The notes under the pieces are model-generated. The model worked only from the letters and a program-made list of their open reading frames with translations. It was not told the origin of the DNA and ran no database searches. The translations under genes were made by a program, and so were the position numbers. Positions 1 to 8,240 of a stretch of DNA of 36,960 nt are shown here, piece after piece. Origin of the DNA: Gammaproteobacteria bacterium (lineage in GTDB: Bacteria > Pseudomonadota > Gammaproteobacteria > SZUA-152); the NCBI GenBank assembly GCA_013152545.1, contig JAADGF010000058.1:1-36960 (forward strand), read 5' to 3'. The first letter of the stretch is position 1. Each line of letters begins with the position of its first letter.

Positions 1-423
1 TCAAAGATTGAAAATACTTTTTCTTCGTGCGGTATCACTTCACCTTTCAGTACACGACGATCCACCTGATTAATTTGTCGTTCTGCATGCTGTATATAGT
101 GATGTATTTTCTCAATGGTTTGCAAATTATTGTACTTGGATATATCTTTGAGCGTTTGTTGGCATTTTTTAATTAATGCTTCTGATTTCAACAAATACTC
201 ACGGTAAGTTGGTTGATGTTTTGCTCCAGCTTGCAGCGAATGTGAATTTGTCCAAGTTCAAGAAATTGAGTCGAGGTCCAAAGAAACCACTTGGCAAGCG
301 CAATAAATATTCAAAGCATCCACAAGTTTCTACAACAAAATTGCTTCGTGGGGAAAAACCAAATGAATCGTCACCTTGAAAGGACTGGTTTGATCTACCC
401 ACATGAAATAGTGAGGACCCAAA
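1..423 (-). pseudogene. Decayed ISNCY-family transposase, cut by left window edge
   Basis: The leftward reading frame at 1-226 carries the conserved block of ISNCY-type transposases: an ALIKKCQQTLKDI helix, then IHHYIQHAERQINQ, then RRVLKGEVIPHEEKVFSIF, which normally precedes the catalytic domain. The catalytic part would lie left of the window. Upstream (230-420) the similarity continues only in another frame; I recognise the family's SFVVET box there as SNFVVET, after which the sequence drifts. No single open frame joins the two parts, so at least one frameshift or deletion has occurred. The family assignment rests on remembered motif similarity. The 5' boundary is approximate, and it is not known whether the part beyond the edge is intact. 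Confidence 0.6.
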
Positions 424-573
424 CATTGCTGGAATAAATACTTACTGGAGATGCCTCCAAAACCCAAGATATCGATTACACTAAAATTTAATGGAACACT
501 GGATGATATACGCAGTAGCGATTTAGATGTTATGATGCACGCCTGTAGTGAAGCGAAAACAGGGTGTGTCAGC

Positions 574-3132
574 ATGGTAATATCAAGAAACGGTCATTCC
601 ATACGTTTATTAATGTTTATATTCGTATTGGCAGGATTAACCGCCTGTATAGACACAGACACCTCTGATGACGGTGACGACCAGAGCATCCCGGTAACGG
701 GGGTTTCGATCATAGACGAAAACGATATTCTTCTGAGTGATGACCAGACACTACTCATTGTTCTCAATGATCAGCGTAAGCTGAATGCCAGGGTTTTTCC
801 GCTGAACGCGGACAAAGAGCGTGTTCGTTGGCACTCGGCGGACCCTGATATTGCCAGAGTTGATGCCACTGGTCGTGTGACCGCAGTTGGTGTTATCGAT
901 GACCGGAACAACACAACAATTACCGTGACGACAGTCGATGGTGATTTTACCGCCAGTATTGTGGTTGCCGTCAAGATACCTGTCGAGAGCATCACCATTG
1001 ATGGTGACAGCATACGCAATGTATCTGTCGATCAGGACAATCAAAGCATCTCCCTTACCGCGACAGTGATGCCTGAAATCGCGAGCGATAAAGCAATTGA
1101 GTGGACGTCGAGCAATGAAACGATTGCCAGTGTTGATGCGGCTGGAGTGATAACCGTTCATGCCGATGCTGTGAGTGGCGAACATGAGATTATCATTAGC
1201 GCAACCAGTACCAGCACAGCTGAGGTTGCCGCGCAGCTCACCTTGAACATAAGCCTTGTTGTCGGGTCACTTGTTGATATCAAACCTACAGTGACAGTAA
1301 GTCATATCAAGCAACTGCGATTCGAGTGGCCTGCGGTAGACAATGCCACTTTTTATCGTTTGCTGATCAATGCGGACGGTATCTCTGGTTTTACCACTAC
1401 CGCTGATAACATCGTCGATCCATTTTATCTGCTACCGGTCGCTGTTCATTTGACTGATTGGACAAATGCGACTTATATGGTTGAAGCCTATAAGGGCGAT
1501 AATATCAAAATAGGTCAATCAACCGCTTATCGGTTGACGCCATCGCAAGACGCCAATCAACCGACACCCCTGGATATCATCGGTTATATGAAACCACTTG
1601 CGATTAATGCAAATACCCCGGATGGGAAATTTGGTGACCGTTTTGGTGGACGTGTGGTGTTGAGTGCGGATGGCAACACCTTGGTGGTGGGTATGGCTGA
1701 TGAAGATAGTTTGGCAACAGGTGTGCATAATAATACCCATGAGGACGCTTTTGCAGAGATTGTCAAACAAGCAGGTAGATATACAACAGTTGGAAACACG
1801 CATACGAGTCGGGGTGCCGCCTATGTTTATGCCCGCAACAGTGATGGTGCTTGGGCTTTGCAAGCGTATTTAAAATCCACACCTGCTGCTGATCAGCTAA
1901 CAAACAGAGAGCAGTTCGGTAAAGACTTAGCCTTAAGTGCGGATGGTAATACCCTCGTCGTTGGTGCGCCTAAGTCACATAGACCGGTGCAGAATGAAGG
2001 TGGAACTACTTGGATCCAGACAACCGGTGCAGTCTATGTTTTTGTGCGGGATGACAATGGCTTGTGGGCGGAAGATAGAGTGCTCTACTCGAAGAGCCCA
2101 TCCAAAGTAGATGATCAGTTTGGCCACGCCGTGGCATTGAGCGCAAACGGGGAAATATTTGCCGTCAGCGCCATAGGGGTAGATGGAAGGGACGATAACG
2201 GCAAATTTGTGTACAGTATAGGCAAAGTGGAGATCTACGAGCGTTGGGAATTGAAGGGCAGCCTGTTGGGGCAGTCGGCTGGCGGGTTTGGTGGTGACAT
2301 GGCACTGAGTGGTGACGGCAAAACATTAGTGGTTGGCGCGCCAAGCGATGACAGTTACGCGAACAATGCCGGCAGAGCCTTTGTCTTTGTGGATACAGAG
2401 GCGGGCTGGAATTTGCAGCATTCGATCACTGCCTCAAATGCTGCATCTGCCGCTGCAAACAGTTTTTTTGGCTGGGCAGTGGGGGTTGATGACACCGGTA
2501 AAACCATTGCGATTTCCGCATTTAAGGAACACAGTGATGCTAAAGGGGTTAACCCGCAAAAAGAGGGGGAGAATAATAGCGGGTCGAATCTGGATGATGA
2601 TAATAGTAACGCCACACAATCGGGGGCCGTTTATGTTTTTACCCGAAATGCAGAGGCTGTCACCCAGCAAGCCTATATCAAGTCGCCCAATGCGCGTGCC
2701 TACCATTGGTTTGGGCGCTCATTAGCGTTAAGCACAGATGGTAAGCACCTGGCTACAGGCGCCATCGTGGAGGGCAGTAACGCGAGGGGAATTAATGGCG
2801 ATCAAAGCAATACCTCGGCAGACAGAGCCGGTGCAGCATATGTTTATACATACAGGGGTGAAAGCGGCGGTTGGCAGCATACAGCCTATGTGAAAGCATC
2901 TAATACAACCCCTCTGAAAACAGTGAATGTTGGGCAAAATGGTAGCTCTGGCGACCGTTTTGGCAGCGCTATTGCGTTGAATAACGATGGCACAAGCCTG
3001 GCTGTGGGCGCGTATTGGGAGCAAAGCAATGCTATTGGTGTTGTTGGTTATAGCGCGGAAGATGAGGCGAATGGTGTAGGTCAAGGTAATGATGACGTCC
3101 TAAAGGGGGGCGGCGCTGTCTATCTTTATTAG
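574..3132 (+). CDS. Ig-like (Big2) and FG-GAP beta-propeller lipoprotein
   Basis: The open frame begins at 451, but I place the start at the ATG at 574. From there the protein opens with a basic n-region, a hydrophobic stretch and a lipobox LTAC with the lipidated cysteine at residue 25; the preceding 41 codons do not resemble a secreted N-terminus. The mature protein is acidic at first, then has two Big2/Ig-like domains (about residues 40-230, each with the VTGVSI or VESITI start and the WTSSNETIASVDAAG signature). A Fn3-like linker follows, then seven FG-GAP-type repeats from about residue 345 to the end (FG..ALSADGNTLVVGA variants). Seven such units would close one integrin-alpha-like propeller. 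It is probably an outer-membrane or surface lipoprotein with an adhesive or structural role; the ligand is unknown. It stands alone between two decayed transposases, which hints at a mobile neighbourhood. Length 852 residues. Confidence 0.88.
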   Translation: MVISRNGHSIRLLMFIFVLAGLTACIDTDTSDDGDDQSIPVTGVSIIDENDILLSDDQTLLIVLNDQRKLNARVFPLNADKERVRWHSADPDIARVDATGRVTAVGVIDDRNNTTITVTTVDGDFTASIVVAVKIPVESITIDGDSIRNVSVDQDNQSISLTATVMPEIASDKAIEWTSSNETIASVDAAGVITVHADAVSGEHEIIISATSTSTAEVAAQLTLNISLVVGSLVDIKPTVTVSHIKQLRFEWPAVDNATFYRLLINADGISGFTTTADNIVDPFYLLPVAVHLTDWTNATYMVEAYKGDNIKIGQSTAYRLTPSQDANQPTPLDIIGYMKPLAINANTPDGKFGDRFGGRVVLSADGNTLVVGMADEDSLATGVHNNTHEDAFAEIVKQAGRYTTVGNTHTSRGAAYVYARNSDGAWALQAYLKSTPAADQLTNREQFGKDLALSADGNTLVVGAPKSHRPVQNEGGTTWIQTTGAVYVFVRDDNGLWAEDRVLYSKSPSKVDDQFGHAVALSANGEIFAVSAIGVDGRDDNGKFVYSIGKVEIYERWELKGSLLGQSAGGFGGDMALSGDGKTLVVGAPSDDSYANNAGRAFVFVDTEAGWNLQHSITASNAASAAANSFFGWAVGVDDTGKTIAISAFKEHSDAKGVNPQKEGENNSGSNLDDDNSNATQSGAVYVFTRNAEAVTQQAYIKSPNARAYHWFGRSLALSTDGKHLATGAIVEGSNARGINGDQSNTSADRAGAAYVYTYRGESGGWQHTAYVKASNTTPLKTVNVGQNGSSGDRFGSAIALNNDGTSLAVGAYWEQSNAIGVVGYSAEDEANGVGQGNDDVLKGGGAVYLY

Positions 3133-3777
3133 GTGTTACTAATAAATATTAGTATAGATAGTTGATTATTCCATTTGGCCATCAGGAGCCTGACCGGGTA
3201 TTCCAAGCTTTTTTGACACTTGCCGTCGTACTTGGACTTGCGCCGCAGCCGCGCAAGAAAATGTCTAAATAGGTTGTTTATAGCCCTCGATCGTCTTTCG
3301 ATTGAATATGTTGCCGTTTGGGAATAAATTCTTCGTACGGTGTCCTGTAATCCGTCATGACGGTGCCGCTGGCCAAACACCCGACTGATTCCCTGCGCTT
3401 GCTTCCTGTGATAGTTCCCCGTGAACCCAATACCCAATCGATGAATTTTTTCTCATCTCGATCAACAGCAATCCATATCCAACAATAGTTTTTTTGAACC
3501 GATATAGGAAGTCCATCACCTGTACAGGCGTTTCTCATTTAATGTCAGGCAATGCTTCGCCAAACGCCCGGATCCAGTTTAGTATGGAGACATTACTAAA
3601 TGTTAATACGGCCATCGACCTGAAGCCTAGCCCTTCCAGGTAGAGCTCCAGTGCCGCCCACACCCGCGCGTCCCTTTACCGTAAACGGTATCGGCAAATT
3701 TTGCATAAATAACACTGCCGATCTTGAACGATACCGTCTTTACAGTACGCCTTACCACCATATTTCGGGCAATCCAT
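3129..3777 (-). pseudogene. Decayed IS1-family transposase
   Basis: Reading leftward from the ATG at 3777, the translation shows an InsA-like zinc-finger N-terminus (MDCPKYGG, KDGIVQDRQCYLCKICRYR). After an in-frame stop comes the helix-turn-helix region (ALELYLEGLGFRSMAVL, VSILNWIRAFGE). Near 3530 the frame shifts into NYCWIWIAVDRDEKKFIDWVLGSR and VMTDYRTPYEEFIP of the DDE domain. Near 3300 it shifts again into LFRHFLARLRRKSK and the end EYPVRLLMAKWNNQLS. The whole transposase is therefore traceable but broken by one stop and two frame changes, and the first acidic motif appears damaged (DG where DE is expected). It is certainly inactive. Its 3' end overlaps the stop codon of the FG-GAP gene by four bases. 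I could not identify the insertion-sequence ends. Confidence 0.8.
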
Positions 3778-3890
3778 CGCGCAACTTCCTCCCGCAGTTG
3801 AAGAATAGTCCGGCTATTATAGCAAAAATCTATACTAGGTTAGCAATGCCGTATTTTACTTTAATCGTGGACGCCCTGGTTCTCCGTCTG

Positions 3891-4400
3891 TTATTTTTTA
3901 GCGGCTGTTTGGGGTTTGTATTTTTTAATATAGTGTTGCGATAATTTCTGCGCTTGTTTTAATTGTTTAGGATTGAGTTGTGCGGTTGTTGTATCGAGTC
4001 CCCACAGTCGGTTGCCAATGCGTTTGTCTTTATTTGTTTTGGCGGCGAGGCTGTACCAGGCGTAGCTTTCGATCATATCCTGCTTGGTTCCGGTGCCTTT
4101 GGCGTACATTACACCGAGATTGACCTGTGCAGCTGCATGGCCTTGCTGGGCTGCTTTTTTATACCAGTAGAACGCTTTTTGGTAATTCTGTTTTACCCCT
4201 TGACCTGCGTGGTATAACACCGCCACTGTGGCTTGAACATTGGGGTCGCCATTTTTTGCTAATTTTTCCCAGTTGGAAAATGCTGTTTTATAGTCATCTT
4301 TTTGAGCGGCTGCCAAACCTTCATCATAATTTGCCCATACGGGTAAAAATAGCACTGAGCATAGTAGTGCTGTAAGCAGTTTTATTACGTATTTATTCAT
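3891..4400 (-). CDS. Secreted Sel1-repeat protein
   Basis: A 169-residue protein with a clear Sec signal peptide (MNKY..LLTALLCSVLFLPVWA, cleavage near residue 23). It contains about three Sel1-like (SLR) repeats: YDEGLAAAQKDDYKTAFSNW, then AVLYHAGQGVKQNYQKAFYWYKKAAQQGH, then LGVMYAKGTGTKQDMIESYAWYSLAAK. Sel1 repeats are alpha-alpha hairpins that bind proteins or peptidoglycan-modifying partners, so a periplasmic adaptor role is likely. The C-terminal 45 residues are basic and repeat-free. The gene stands alone; an upstream TATATT lies 17 nt from a weak TTAATT, a possible promoter. The specific partner is unknown. Confidence 0.85.
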   Translation of the reverse strand: MNKYVIKLLTALLCSVLFLPVWANYDEGLAAAQKDDYKTAFSNWEKLAKNGDPNVQATVAVLYHAGQGVKQNYQKAFYWYKKAAQQGHAAAQVNLGVMYAKGTGTKQDMIESYAWYSLAAKTNKDKRIGNRLWGLDTTTAQLNPKQLKQAQKLSQHYIKKYKPQTAAKK

Positions 4401-4475
4401 TATCTACACCATCAATTTATTTTTTAATTCCATTCTTGGGGAAAATATAACATAGGGTGGCGGTAAAATTAACGC

Positions 4476-4509
4476 AAAAAAAAGGCCGCAACAGGGCGGC
4501 GTTGCGGCC
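4476..4509 (-). terminator. Intrinsic terminator, leftward
   Basis: A perfect 9-bp stem (GGCCGCAAC / GTTGCGGCC, arms 4484-4492 and 4501-4509) with an 8-nt loop. On the minus strand it is followed directly by eight T residues (4483-4476). It lies between the leftward tRNA-Thr gene and the Sel1 gene, so it most likely ends the tRNA transcript about 290 nt after the tRNA and insulates the Sel1 gene. Confidence 0.85.
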
Positions 4510-4773
4510 GGACAAACATATTTGGGGGCATGGGTTATGTTTGTCTGAAACGAACCATACTAAACGGGCTAAGTCATTGGAAATAATTTATAGCTATATG
4601 TTTATTCTCTTGAGTGATAATCAAGGGCGTGCCTGTCATTGTATTATTTTGGTTGGCGTAAGTATTTCGTGTGGTGATGCGGCAGGTATACTTAAGTAGG
4701 TGGGTGATGGGTGTGGATTGTGCGGTTAAAGAAGTGCGTCTATTTCTAATGGCTGGATGTTGCTTCGAGATGA

Positions 4774-4792
4774 TCAACGGATGAGTTTAGGT
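4774..4792 (+). repeat. Dispersed short repeat, copy 1
   Basis: TCAACGGATGAGTTTAGGT, identical over 19 nt to 14234-14252 and similar to three other sites in this window. This copy lies four bases beyond the CCA end of the tRNA-Thr gene. Confidence 0.6.
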
Positions 4793-4795
4793 GTG

Positions 4796-4871
<76 letters not shown>

Positions 4872-5061
4872 ATATAATGTTAACAGGGCGATACCCGAAG
4901 CCGATTCCACTTAGCGCGGTCATTCCGAGTGATTCTATCTCAATTTGCTAATTTGAAATTACTCAAGCTCGCAATGGCTTAATTTAAGATTAACGGTATT
5001 AATCGAATATCAAAAGACGATGCTACACTGATTAGTGTTGCAGTTAGCCAGTTCATTCATG

Positions 5062-5080
5062 GCGCAGATGTGATCTGCGC
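5062..5080. repeat. Perfect palindromic hairpin at end of the Fur-family gene
   Basis: GCGCAGAT, a 3-nt loop, ATCTGCGC: an 8-bp perfect stem touching the stop codon of the leftward regulator gene. On the minus strand it lacks a T-run, so it may be a weak terminator or an mRNA 3'-end stabiliser. On the plus strand it is followed by TAAGTTTTTT, but that T-run is codons of the regulator gene. Confidence 0.45.
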
Positions 5081-5514
5081 TAAGTTTTTTGAGTCACTCT
5101 AATGATGACGTTGATATCCTGAATTTTTAGTGCGTCGGGTGGCTCGGGGAAGCTTTCGACTTTTAATGCCTCGCATTCGATGTCATGCAGCGTGCCGGAA
5201 TCCACGTTGTAAAAATGGTGATGAGGGGCGGTGTTGGAGTCATAGAATACTTTGCTTGAGTCGACGATGACTTCTTTAATGAGTCCTTTTTCGGAGAATA
5301 GGCCAAGGGTGTTGTAGACCGTAGCCTTGGATACTGTGTTGGTTTGATTGTTGACACGGTGCAGTACTTGATCGGCAGACAGGTGCTGTGGTTTGCTGAG
5401 TAATTCCTGAGCAATAAGAATTCGCTGCTGCGTGGGTGTAATGCCGCGCTCGGCTAACAGGTTAACCACGTCTCGTCGTAACGCATTTTCCGGCTGTGCT
5501 GTTGTGTTTATCAT
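5080..5514 (-). CDS. Fur-family metal/peroxide-type transcriptional regulator
   Basis: A 144-residue protein with the Fur fold: an N-terminal winged helix (AERGITPTQQRILIAQEL, then LSADQVLHRV, recognition helix VSKATVYNTLGLFSEKGLI) and a C-terminal dimerisation/metal-binding part with HHHFYNV at residues 98-104. It lacks the CxxC pairs that hold structural zinc in Fur, Zur and PerR; with its histidine run this resembles Irr-like or other cysteine-poor subgroups. An in-frame TTG start at 5550 is possible, but it lies inside the predicted promoter, so I use the ATG at 5514. No Shine-Dalgarno sequence precedes that ATG. It is transcribed separately from thiO upstream. The ligand cannot be told from the sequence. 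Confidence 0.9.
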   Translation of the reverse strand: MINTTAQPENALRRDVVNLLAERGITPTQQRILIAQELLSKPQHLSADQVLHRVNNQTNTVSKATVYNTLGLFSEKGLIKEVIVDSSKVFYDSNTAPHHHFYNVDSGTLHDIECEALKVESFPEPPDALKIQDINVIIRVTQKT

Positions 5515-5521
5515 GGCGGCG

Positions 5522-5550
5522 ATTATAATACTATTTAATACATGTATCAA
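5522..5550 (-). promoter_or_regulatory. Sigma-70 promoter of the Fur-family gene, apparently leaderless
   Basis: On the minus strand TTGATA (5550-5545), a spacer of exactly 17 nt and a perfect TATAAT (5527-5522). Seven bases (CGCCGCC) separate the -10 box from the ATG at 5514, so transcription should start at or next to the start codon. The absence of any Shine-Dalgarno sequence agrees with a leaderless mRNA. Confidence 0.75.
5535..5550. promoter_or_regulatory. Probable autoregulatory operator
   Basis: Within the promoter the 16 nt TTGATACATGTATTAA form a dyad: a perfect 10-bp palindrome ATACATGTAT with TT..AA flanks and one mismatched pair. It overlaps the -35 box and the start of the spacer, the usual place for a repressor site. 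AT-rich dyads are typical for Fur-family operators, so autorepression is likely but inferred. Confidence 0.5.
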
Positions 5551-5601
5551 TTGAGGTGCATAATAAATTGTTTATTTCAATACGTATTTTACACGAAATG
5601 T

Positions 5602-6684
5602 TTAGGTCGTGTACGGTTTTCTGTTGACTGGGGGTATTTTGCCTAAAATTTGAGCAGCCAAGAGCTGAGCGGAGGCGGGGGCGGTGACAACGCCGTTTCT
5701 AAAGTGTCCGGTGTTGATGTAGAGGCCATTAACATTTGGGTGCTGGCTGATGAAGGGGGTTTGGGCTTCAGATCCGGGGCGCAAGCCAGCCCAGTGATGC
5801 TCAACCGGATATTTGGCTAATTTTGGGAAAATTCGGGTAGCGAACTGGTATAGCTGTGTTTTAGCTTCCGGCGTTTTGTTTTTATCAAATCCAACATATT
5901 CCAGTGTGCTGCCCACTAGGATACGGCCGTCAAGACGGGGTATCAGGTAATGTGAGTCCAATAGTAGTATGGTGTTTAGCAGTTGGGGCACAGTTTTGAA
6001 TACGATCATTTGCCCTCGTACTGGTTTTATCGTTTTCGGTAGTGGGTGGTCTTTTAGTAACTGGCTGCTCCAGGCGCCGCAGGCGATGGTTACCGAATTG
6101 GCATGCATTTTTTGGCCATCTGCAATTATCCCGTTAAGTTGTCCATCGCGCACCAGTATTTTACTTACCGGTGTGTTTTCAAGAATCGTCACTCCTTTTT
6201 GAATTAAACTTTTTGTTAGTGCCTTGATCAATCGTGGATTGCGAATTTGTGCTATGTCGGGTAACCACAATGTTTTTTCAGGAATAATGCTGGGGTTTAT
6301 GTTTGGCGTAATTTTCTTTAGTCTTGCGGGGGGGATGATCTCTAACGCGCACTCGTATTGTTCTGCCCATTGTACCGCAGTGTTTATTTCGTTACTGTCT
6401 AATATTAACAAGCCGCAACGATTCCATTGGGCATCGATTTTCGTTTCGTCAAATAGTTGTTGAATCAGTCCAGGGTAGATGTTTTGGCTTAGTGAGGCGA
6501 GTTGTGTTATTGCATCGGTGTAGCGCCAGGGATATAAGGGTGAAAGAATACCGCCGCCAGCCCATGATGATTCGCGCCCAACAATGCCTCGTTCCAATAC
6601 GCTGATTTTTTGGCCTGCTTGGCGCAGATAATGCGCAGTGAGTAGTCCAATTAAGCCACCGCCAATAATAATATGTTGTTGCAC
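5602..6684 (-). CDS. thiO: Glycine oxidase ThiO (FAD-dependent)
   Basis: ThiO oxidises glycine to iminoglycine (dehydroglycine), which supplies the C2-N3 part of the thiazole ring of thiamine in organisms without ThiH. The 360-residue protein has the N-terminal FAD-binding GGGLIG (residues 8-13) and LLTAHYLRQAG helix, then the ADP-ribose acidic end (VLERG), ESSWAGGGILSPLYPW typical of ThiO, IACGAWSSQLL, and the C-terminal HWAGLRPGSEAQTPFI and NTGHFRNGV segments that line flavin and substrate. Length and motif order fit the DAO family throughout. It lies 30 nt downstream of the PfkB kinase gene and is probably cotranscribed with it. No other thiazole gene and no TPP riboswitch is visible nearby. 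Confidence 0.92.
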   Translation of the reverse strand: MQQHIIIGGGLIGLLTAHYLRQAGQKISVLERGIVGRESSWAGGGILSPLYPWRYTDAITQLASLSQNIYPGLIQQLFDETKIDAQWNRCGLLILDSNEINTAVQWAEQYECALEIIPPARLKKITPNINPSIIPEKTLWLPDIAQIRNPRLIKALTKSLIQKGVTILENTPVSKILVRDGQLNGIIADGQKMHANSVTIACGAWSSQLLKDHPLPKTIKPVRGQMIVFKTVPQLLNTILLLDSHYLIPRLDGRILVGSTLEYVGFDKNKTPEAKTQLYQFATRIFPKLAKYPVEHHWAGLRPGSEAQTPFISQHPNVNGLYINTGHFRNGVVTAPASAQLLAAQILGKIPPVNRKPYTT

Positions 6685-6714
6685 AGTGTTCGTCGTTGTG
6701 TTTATGAAGTGAAA

Positions 6715-7596
6715 TTAATGTTGTAAAATGTTATGAAGTCCAAGCATGCCGCACTTTTTCCCTGCTATCTGGCTGGCGATGTTGAGAGCGTGTTGTGTAT
6801 CCTGGTTAGCAAGATAAGTATGGATAAATCCTGCGTTAAACGTATCGCCGGCACCAATGGTATCAACAATTTGCGCGGGCTGATAAGCTTTGGTGTAATA
6901 GAGCTGACCGTTTTGCATGGCATAAGCTCCATGTCGCCCCCATGTGCAGATTAATAGGTTGTCAGGCAAATGCTGTTGATACTGATTTAATAAGGCTTGC
7001 GGTGAATCGATGTTATTTTGTCGGGCAAAATGACTCGAAAAAAAATAAACCGTGTGTTTGTTAATTGTGTCTGCAAACAATGATTCAATTTCGTTGCGGT
7101 TTTTCTCAATTTCAATTGAAATAGGGGTGTTAGGGAAATTGGCGCGACTGAATTCAAGCATTTTGCGGGTTTCCGGTATATTGCGAGCCTCAAAATGAAG
7201 CCATTGATAGTCACTTAAATTCATGAGAGTAAATGGTGCCGACTCCAACTCAGGGAGATTCCGGTAATGTACAATGGTGCGGCTGCCATTATTTTTATTC
7301 AACGTGATATACGAAATAGGCGTGCTCTTGCCGGAAAATAGCTGGCAGTGTTGTGTGTTGATGCTGTGCCGGATGAAATCTTGTTGCACAATGTTGTGAT
7401 TATGGTCGTTGCTTATTGCTCCCATCCAACTGCACTGGTGTCCCAACTGACTTAACACGGCCAGCGTATTGGCTGCGTTGCCACCGCGCCGTGTGTGTTG
7501 TGAAATGGCGCGCACTTCAGTATCTTCTACTGGATAACCATCGGTGATATTAACGATATCGACGGTGGCGATTCCCACTCCCAGGATCCTAGCCAT
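6715..7596 (-). CDS. PfkB-family sugar kinase, ketohexokinase-like
   Basis: A 293-residue ribokinase-fold protein. Features in order: GVGIATVDIV N-terminus, the substrate-site RRGGNAANTLAVLSQLG (from residue 36), WLHFEARN and ISIEIEKNR, then ICTWGRHGAYA and the C-terminal signature DTIGAGDTFNAGF with anion hole and catalytic Asp251. The pairs HFEARN / EIEK and the order of blocks resemble animal ketohexokinase more than bacterial fructokinase or ribokinase, so fructose or another ketose is a plausible substrate, phosphorylated with ATP. It precedes thiO by 30 nt on the same strand. No transporter lies beside it, so the substrate remains open. Confidence 0.85.
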   Translation of the reverse strand: MARILGVGIATVDIVNITDGYPVEDTEVRAISQHTRRGGNAANTLAVLSQLGHQCSWMGAISNDHNHNIVQQDFIRHSINTQHCQLFSGKSTPISYITLNKNNGSRTIVHYRNLPELESAPFTLMNLSDYQWLHFEARNIPETRKMLEFSRANFPNTPISIEIEKNRNEIESLFADTINKHTVYFFSSHFARQNNIDSPQALLNQYQQHLPDNLLICTWGRHGAYAMQNGQLYYTKAYQPAQIVDTIGAGDTFNAGFIHTYLANQDTQHALNIASQIAGKKCGMLGLHNILQH

Positions 7597-7687
7597 TGTA
7601 TCTTGCCACTGTAATGTTACCTATGTTGTTGTCTTGGTATTTTAGGTGGTTAATAATTTGAGGTAATGTGATGCACGTTTTTCCACA

Positions 7688-7996
7688 TTAATTTTGCTGC
7701 GGTGGTTTTTTCGTTTTAATAGCGCTTAAGGGTAAATAAACGCTATAGAGGTCGAGGATTACCCAGATGACGACGAGCGTTAACAAATACCATAAATTAC
7801 CCGTAACGTAAGTCAGGTAGCCAAATAACATCACATTCCATACATAGAGCATGGTGTAAAACACGAGAAGGTAGGGTAGTGAGCAAGCGTGGCCTTTGCA
7901 TTGTTTGCAGTGTATTAATGCCCATTTGGCGGCTTTATATTTTTGCCACCAAGAGATAGAGGTTTTATTGCAGTGGGGGCAGGACGGCAATGACAT
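7688..7996 (-). CDS. Zinc-ribbon two-helix membrane protein
   Basis: A 102-residue protein of unknown function. The N-terminal third has two CxxC pairs (Cys6/Cys9 and Cys30/Cys33), as expected for a cytoplasmic zinc ribbon. Two hydrophobic helices follow (about residues 41-62 and 67-90) with a short basic tail. The layout resembles DUF983-type proteins, but I cannot assign a family firmly. It is about 90 nt upstream of the kinase gene on the same strand and could belong to that transcript. Confidence 0.7.
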   Translation of the reverse strand: MSLPSCPHCNKTSISWWQKYKAAKWALIHCKQCKGHACSLPYLLVFYTMLYVWNVMLFGYLTYVTGNLWYLLTLVVIWVILDLYSVYLPLSAIKTKKPPQQN

Positions 7997-8158
7997 AGAT
8001 TAAATCCATAAATTACAACGCGTTATATAGTCTGTGTGGTGCAATGCTATTTTGCATTATCACCAATGCGTAAATAGTACAGTATGGACGGGGAAATGCC
8101 TATGATACCAAGCAAGGATTCGTTAAAATTTGCATTTCGATGTGAAGAGCAATAAAAA

Positions 8159-8212
8159 GGGGCATTCGCAATGAATACGGCTGCACTGCGGTATTCATTG
8201 CGAATACGCCCC
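8159..8212. repeat. Long inverted repeat, REP-like or leftward terminator
   Basis: Arms GGGGC plus a 14-bp perfect stem TTCGCAATGAATAC (8165-8178) pair with GTATTCATTGCGAA (8191-8204) plus GCCCC, with a 12-nt loop and a 1/3-nt asymmetric bulge. The minus strand continues with TTTTTATTG, so it could terminate leftward transcription. No leftward gene lies just upstream, though, and the element may be a palindromic intergenic repeat. It ends 28 nt before the ankyrin gene start. Confidence 0.75.
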
Positions 8213-8240
8213 TGGTCAGTGAGGTAAAAAGGCAAAATCA

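Noticed and set aside
451-573. Upstream part of the FG-GAP frame as coding
   Set aside because: The first 41 codons precede a perfect lipoprotein signal starting at 574 and would bury it, so the shorter start is far more likely.
751-1185. Long minus-strand frame inside the FG-GAP gene
   Set aside because: Shadow of a strongly supported coding region; it has no signal or domain of its own.
4457-4699. 80-codon plus-strand frame
   Set aside because: It runs through the intrinsic terminator hairpin and has no ribosome site or recognisable protein features.
4574-4777. 67-codon minus-strand frame between tRNA and terminator
   Set aside because: No ribosome site and no family; it lies in the likely 3' trailer of the tRNA transcript.
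6685-7687. TPP riboswitch for thiO
   Set aside because: No thi-box (CTGAGA with ACCTGATCTGG-like parts) is visible upstream of thiO or the preceding kinase gene.
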